From JAVXTH01 sp036642795 (lineage in GTDB: Bacteria > Bacillota_I > Bacilli_A > Erysipelotrichales > Erysipelotrichaceae), in contig JAVXTH010000017.1 of assembly GCA_036642795.1 (NCBI GenBank), forward strand, positions 1 to 33,882: a stretch of DNA of 33,882 nt. Reading direction: 5' to 3'. The position numbers and the translations under genes were made by a program. The notes under the pieces are model-generated. The model searched no databases. It was not told the origin of the DNA and saw nothing but the letters and a program-made list of their open reading frames with translations. Shown here piece by piece: positions 32,916-33,882 of this stretch (position 1 is the first letter of the stretch; every line of letters starts with the position of its first letter).

Positions 32916-32957
32916 TGTATTCTCTACCTTAATGACTTTGAAATGTATTTATGATAT

Positions 32958-32963
32958 TATAAT
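32958..32963 (+). promoter_or_regulatory. Probable -10 element for the RpiR-family gene
   Basis: TATAAT occurs 61 bases upstream of the start codon. The nearest TTGAAA is only 14 bp upstream, too close for a standard -35, so the promoter may need activation or be weak. Confidence 0.4.
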
Positions 32964-33024
32964 ACATATATAGAATATTTTATTATTAAGTTTTTAACGG
33001 AAGGAGATATTCAAATCTAATATT

Positions 33025-33882
33025 ATGGAAAAACAATCAATAAAAGTCGTTATTAAAACGATATATCGAGATTTAAGCAAAAAAGAAGCTACGATAGCTG
33101 ATTATATTTTGAATAATCCAAAACTTGTTTCAAGAATGACAATAAACGAAATATCATCAAATTTAGGCTTAGCAGACTCTACTATTTTCCAGTTCACTAG
33201 AAAATTAGGTTATAAAGGATTCCGTGAATTTAGAAACGACCTATTAACCGAAGAATTTGATCCAGAAATTTCAGTGCACGAAAATATAAAAAAAGATGAT
33301 AATTCATTATCAATGGCCCAGAAAGTATTTGACTCAAGTATTCAATCTCTTCAAGATACTAAAAATCTATTATCAAATGAAAAACTTCAAATCGCCGCGA
33401 ATATGATTACTAAGGCAACCAAGGTCTCTTTTTTTGGTGTAGGAGGTTCCAATGTAGTTGCATATGATGCATATCACAAATTTCTTAGATCACCAATAAG
33501 ATGCCAGCACGGTATTGACTTTCATATTCAACTAATGCAAGCTTCTTTATTAGATGAAAACGATTGTGCCATTATAACGACTCATACTGGATTAACGAAA
33601 GAAACGTTAAAAATTGCAAAAACTGTTAAAAAGAATAAAGCAGGGTTAATTGTTATTACGAGTTATCCTTTAAGTGACATGGCTAAAATAGCTGATATTG
33701 TATTTGTTTCTGTATCAGAAGAAACTGGCTATCGTTCTGAATCTCTTTCAAGTAGAATTTCACAATTAGCGATTATTGATTCTTTATTCACTATTATCAT
33801 GTTTAAATTAGAGAATAAAGCGGTTGATTCATTACATAAAATTCGTTCAGTTATTAATACAACAAAAGTTGAACCACATTAG
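33025..33882 (+). CDS. MurR/RpiR-family transcriptional regulator
   Basis: A 285-residue sugar-phosphate-responsive regulator. The N-terminal HTH_6 domain (1-77) includes MTINEISSNLGLADSTIFQFTRKLG. A SIS sugar-phosphate-binding domain (about 105-250) has VSFFGVGGSN, AIITTHTGLTKETL and AGLIVITSYPLSDMAKIADIV. It diverges from the PTS/gnd operon and very likely controls it through the repeats at 32862-32921, with 6-phosphogluconate or a related phosphate as effector (inference). Its AAGGAG ribosome-binding site is oddly far, 18 bases before the ATG. Its stop codon is the last three bases of the window, so it is complete. Confidence 0.93.
   Translation: MEKQSIKVVIKTIYRDLSKKEATIADYILNNPKLVSRMTINEISSNLGLADSTIFQFTRKLGYKGFREFRNDLLTEEFDPEISVHENIKKDDNSLSMAQKVFDSSIQSLQDTKNLLSNEKLQIAANMITKATKVSFFGVGGSNVVAYDAYHKFLRSPIRCQHGIDFHIQLMQASLLDENDCAIITTHTGLTKETLKIAKTVKKNKAGLIVITSYPLSDMAKIADIVFVSVSEETGYRSESLSSRISQLAIIDSLFTIIMFKLENKAVDSLHKIRSVINTTKVEPH

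Noticed and set aside
1..33882. Mycoplasma-type genetic code (TGA as tryptophan)
   Set aside because: rlmN and cysK end in TGA at positions fitting the family length, and tryptophans in the translated proteins are TGG.

Overview
The window is 33.9 kb of AT-rich, gene-dense chromosome from a low-GC Gram-positive bacterium. The gene order, the PASTA-domain kinase (so a peptidoglycan wall) and the CIRCE-controlled clpB fit the Bacillota. My best guess is the Erysipelotrichia, but that is inference. TGA is used as a stop (rlmN, cysK), so the genetic code is standard and a Mollicute-type code is excluded. There are no tRNA, rRNA, CRISPR, IS or phage structural genes, and no gene-free stretch longer than about 225 bases.

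1-9.8 kb, minus strand: a conserved housekeeping run, read from right to left as gmk, priA, a PAP2-type lipid phosphatase, rsmB, rlmN, prpC, prkC, rsgA and rpe (cut by the window edge). This is the well-known Bacillota cluster, but rpoZ, coaBC, def and fmt, which sit in it in Bacillus subtilis, are absent and a membrane phosphatase lies between priA and rsmB. rqcH (ribosome rescue) diverges from gmk.

11.6-13.7 kb: an arsenic/redox operon (arsR, a DUF318/ArsP-type permease, a small CXXC thioredoxin-fold protein, arsC) behind a perfect 11-bp inverted-repeat operator. 13.7-17.5 kb: amino-acid and sulfur metabolism (asnA; cysK-cysE; a LUD-domain protein and a gamma-carbonic-anhydrase-like protein). 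17.5-20.2 kb: clpB, with two CIRCE (HrcA) operators bracketing its promoter.

20.3-24.5 kb: a two-gene operon and the most unusual item here. A membrane protein with a Cache-like extracellular region, a degenerate GGDEF and an intact EAL c-di-GMP phosphodiesterase domain is followed 13 bp later by a lipoprotein that fuses an ABC-type solute-binding domain to the C-terminal (nucleotide-recognition) domain of 5'-nucleotidases, without the catalytic metallophosphatase domain. I read this as a candidate extracellular-ligand to c-di-GMP signalling unit.

24.6-26.8 kb: a damage-response pair. A LexA/CI-like self-cleaving repressor diverges from a Y-family DNA polymerase, which is translationally coupled (TAATG) to a 79-residue protein of unknown function. 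It is followed by the CCA-adding enzyme. 28.2-33.9 kb: a mannose-family PTS operon (gnd-like dehydrogenase, IIA, IIB, IIC, IID, M20 amidohydrolase) diverging from a MurR/RpiR regulator. It has two operator-like repeats exactly 32 bp apart at the promoter. The 6-phosphogluconate dehydrogenase suggests uptake of gluconate or a related sugar acid, perhaps as an amide conjugate cleaved by the M20 enzyme.
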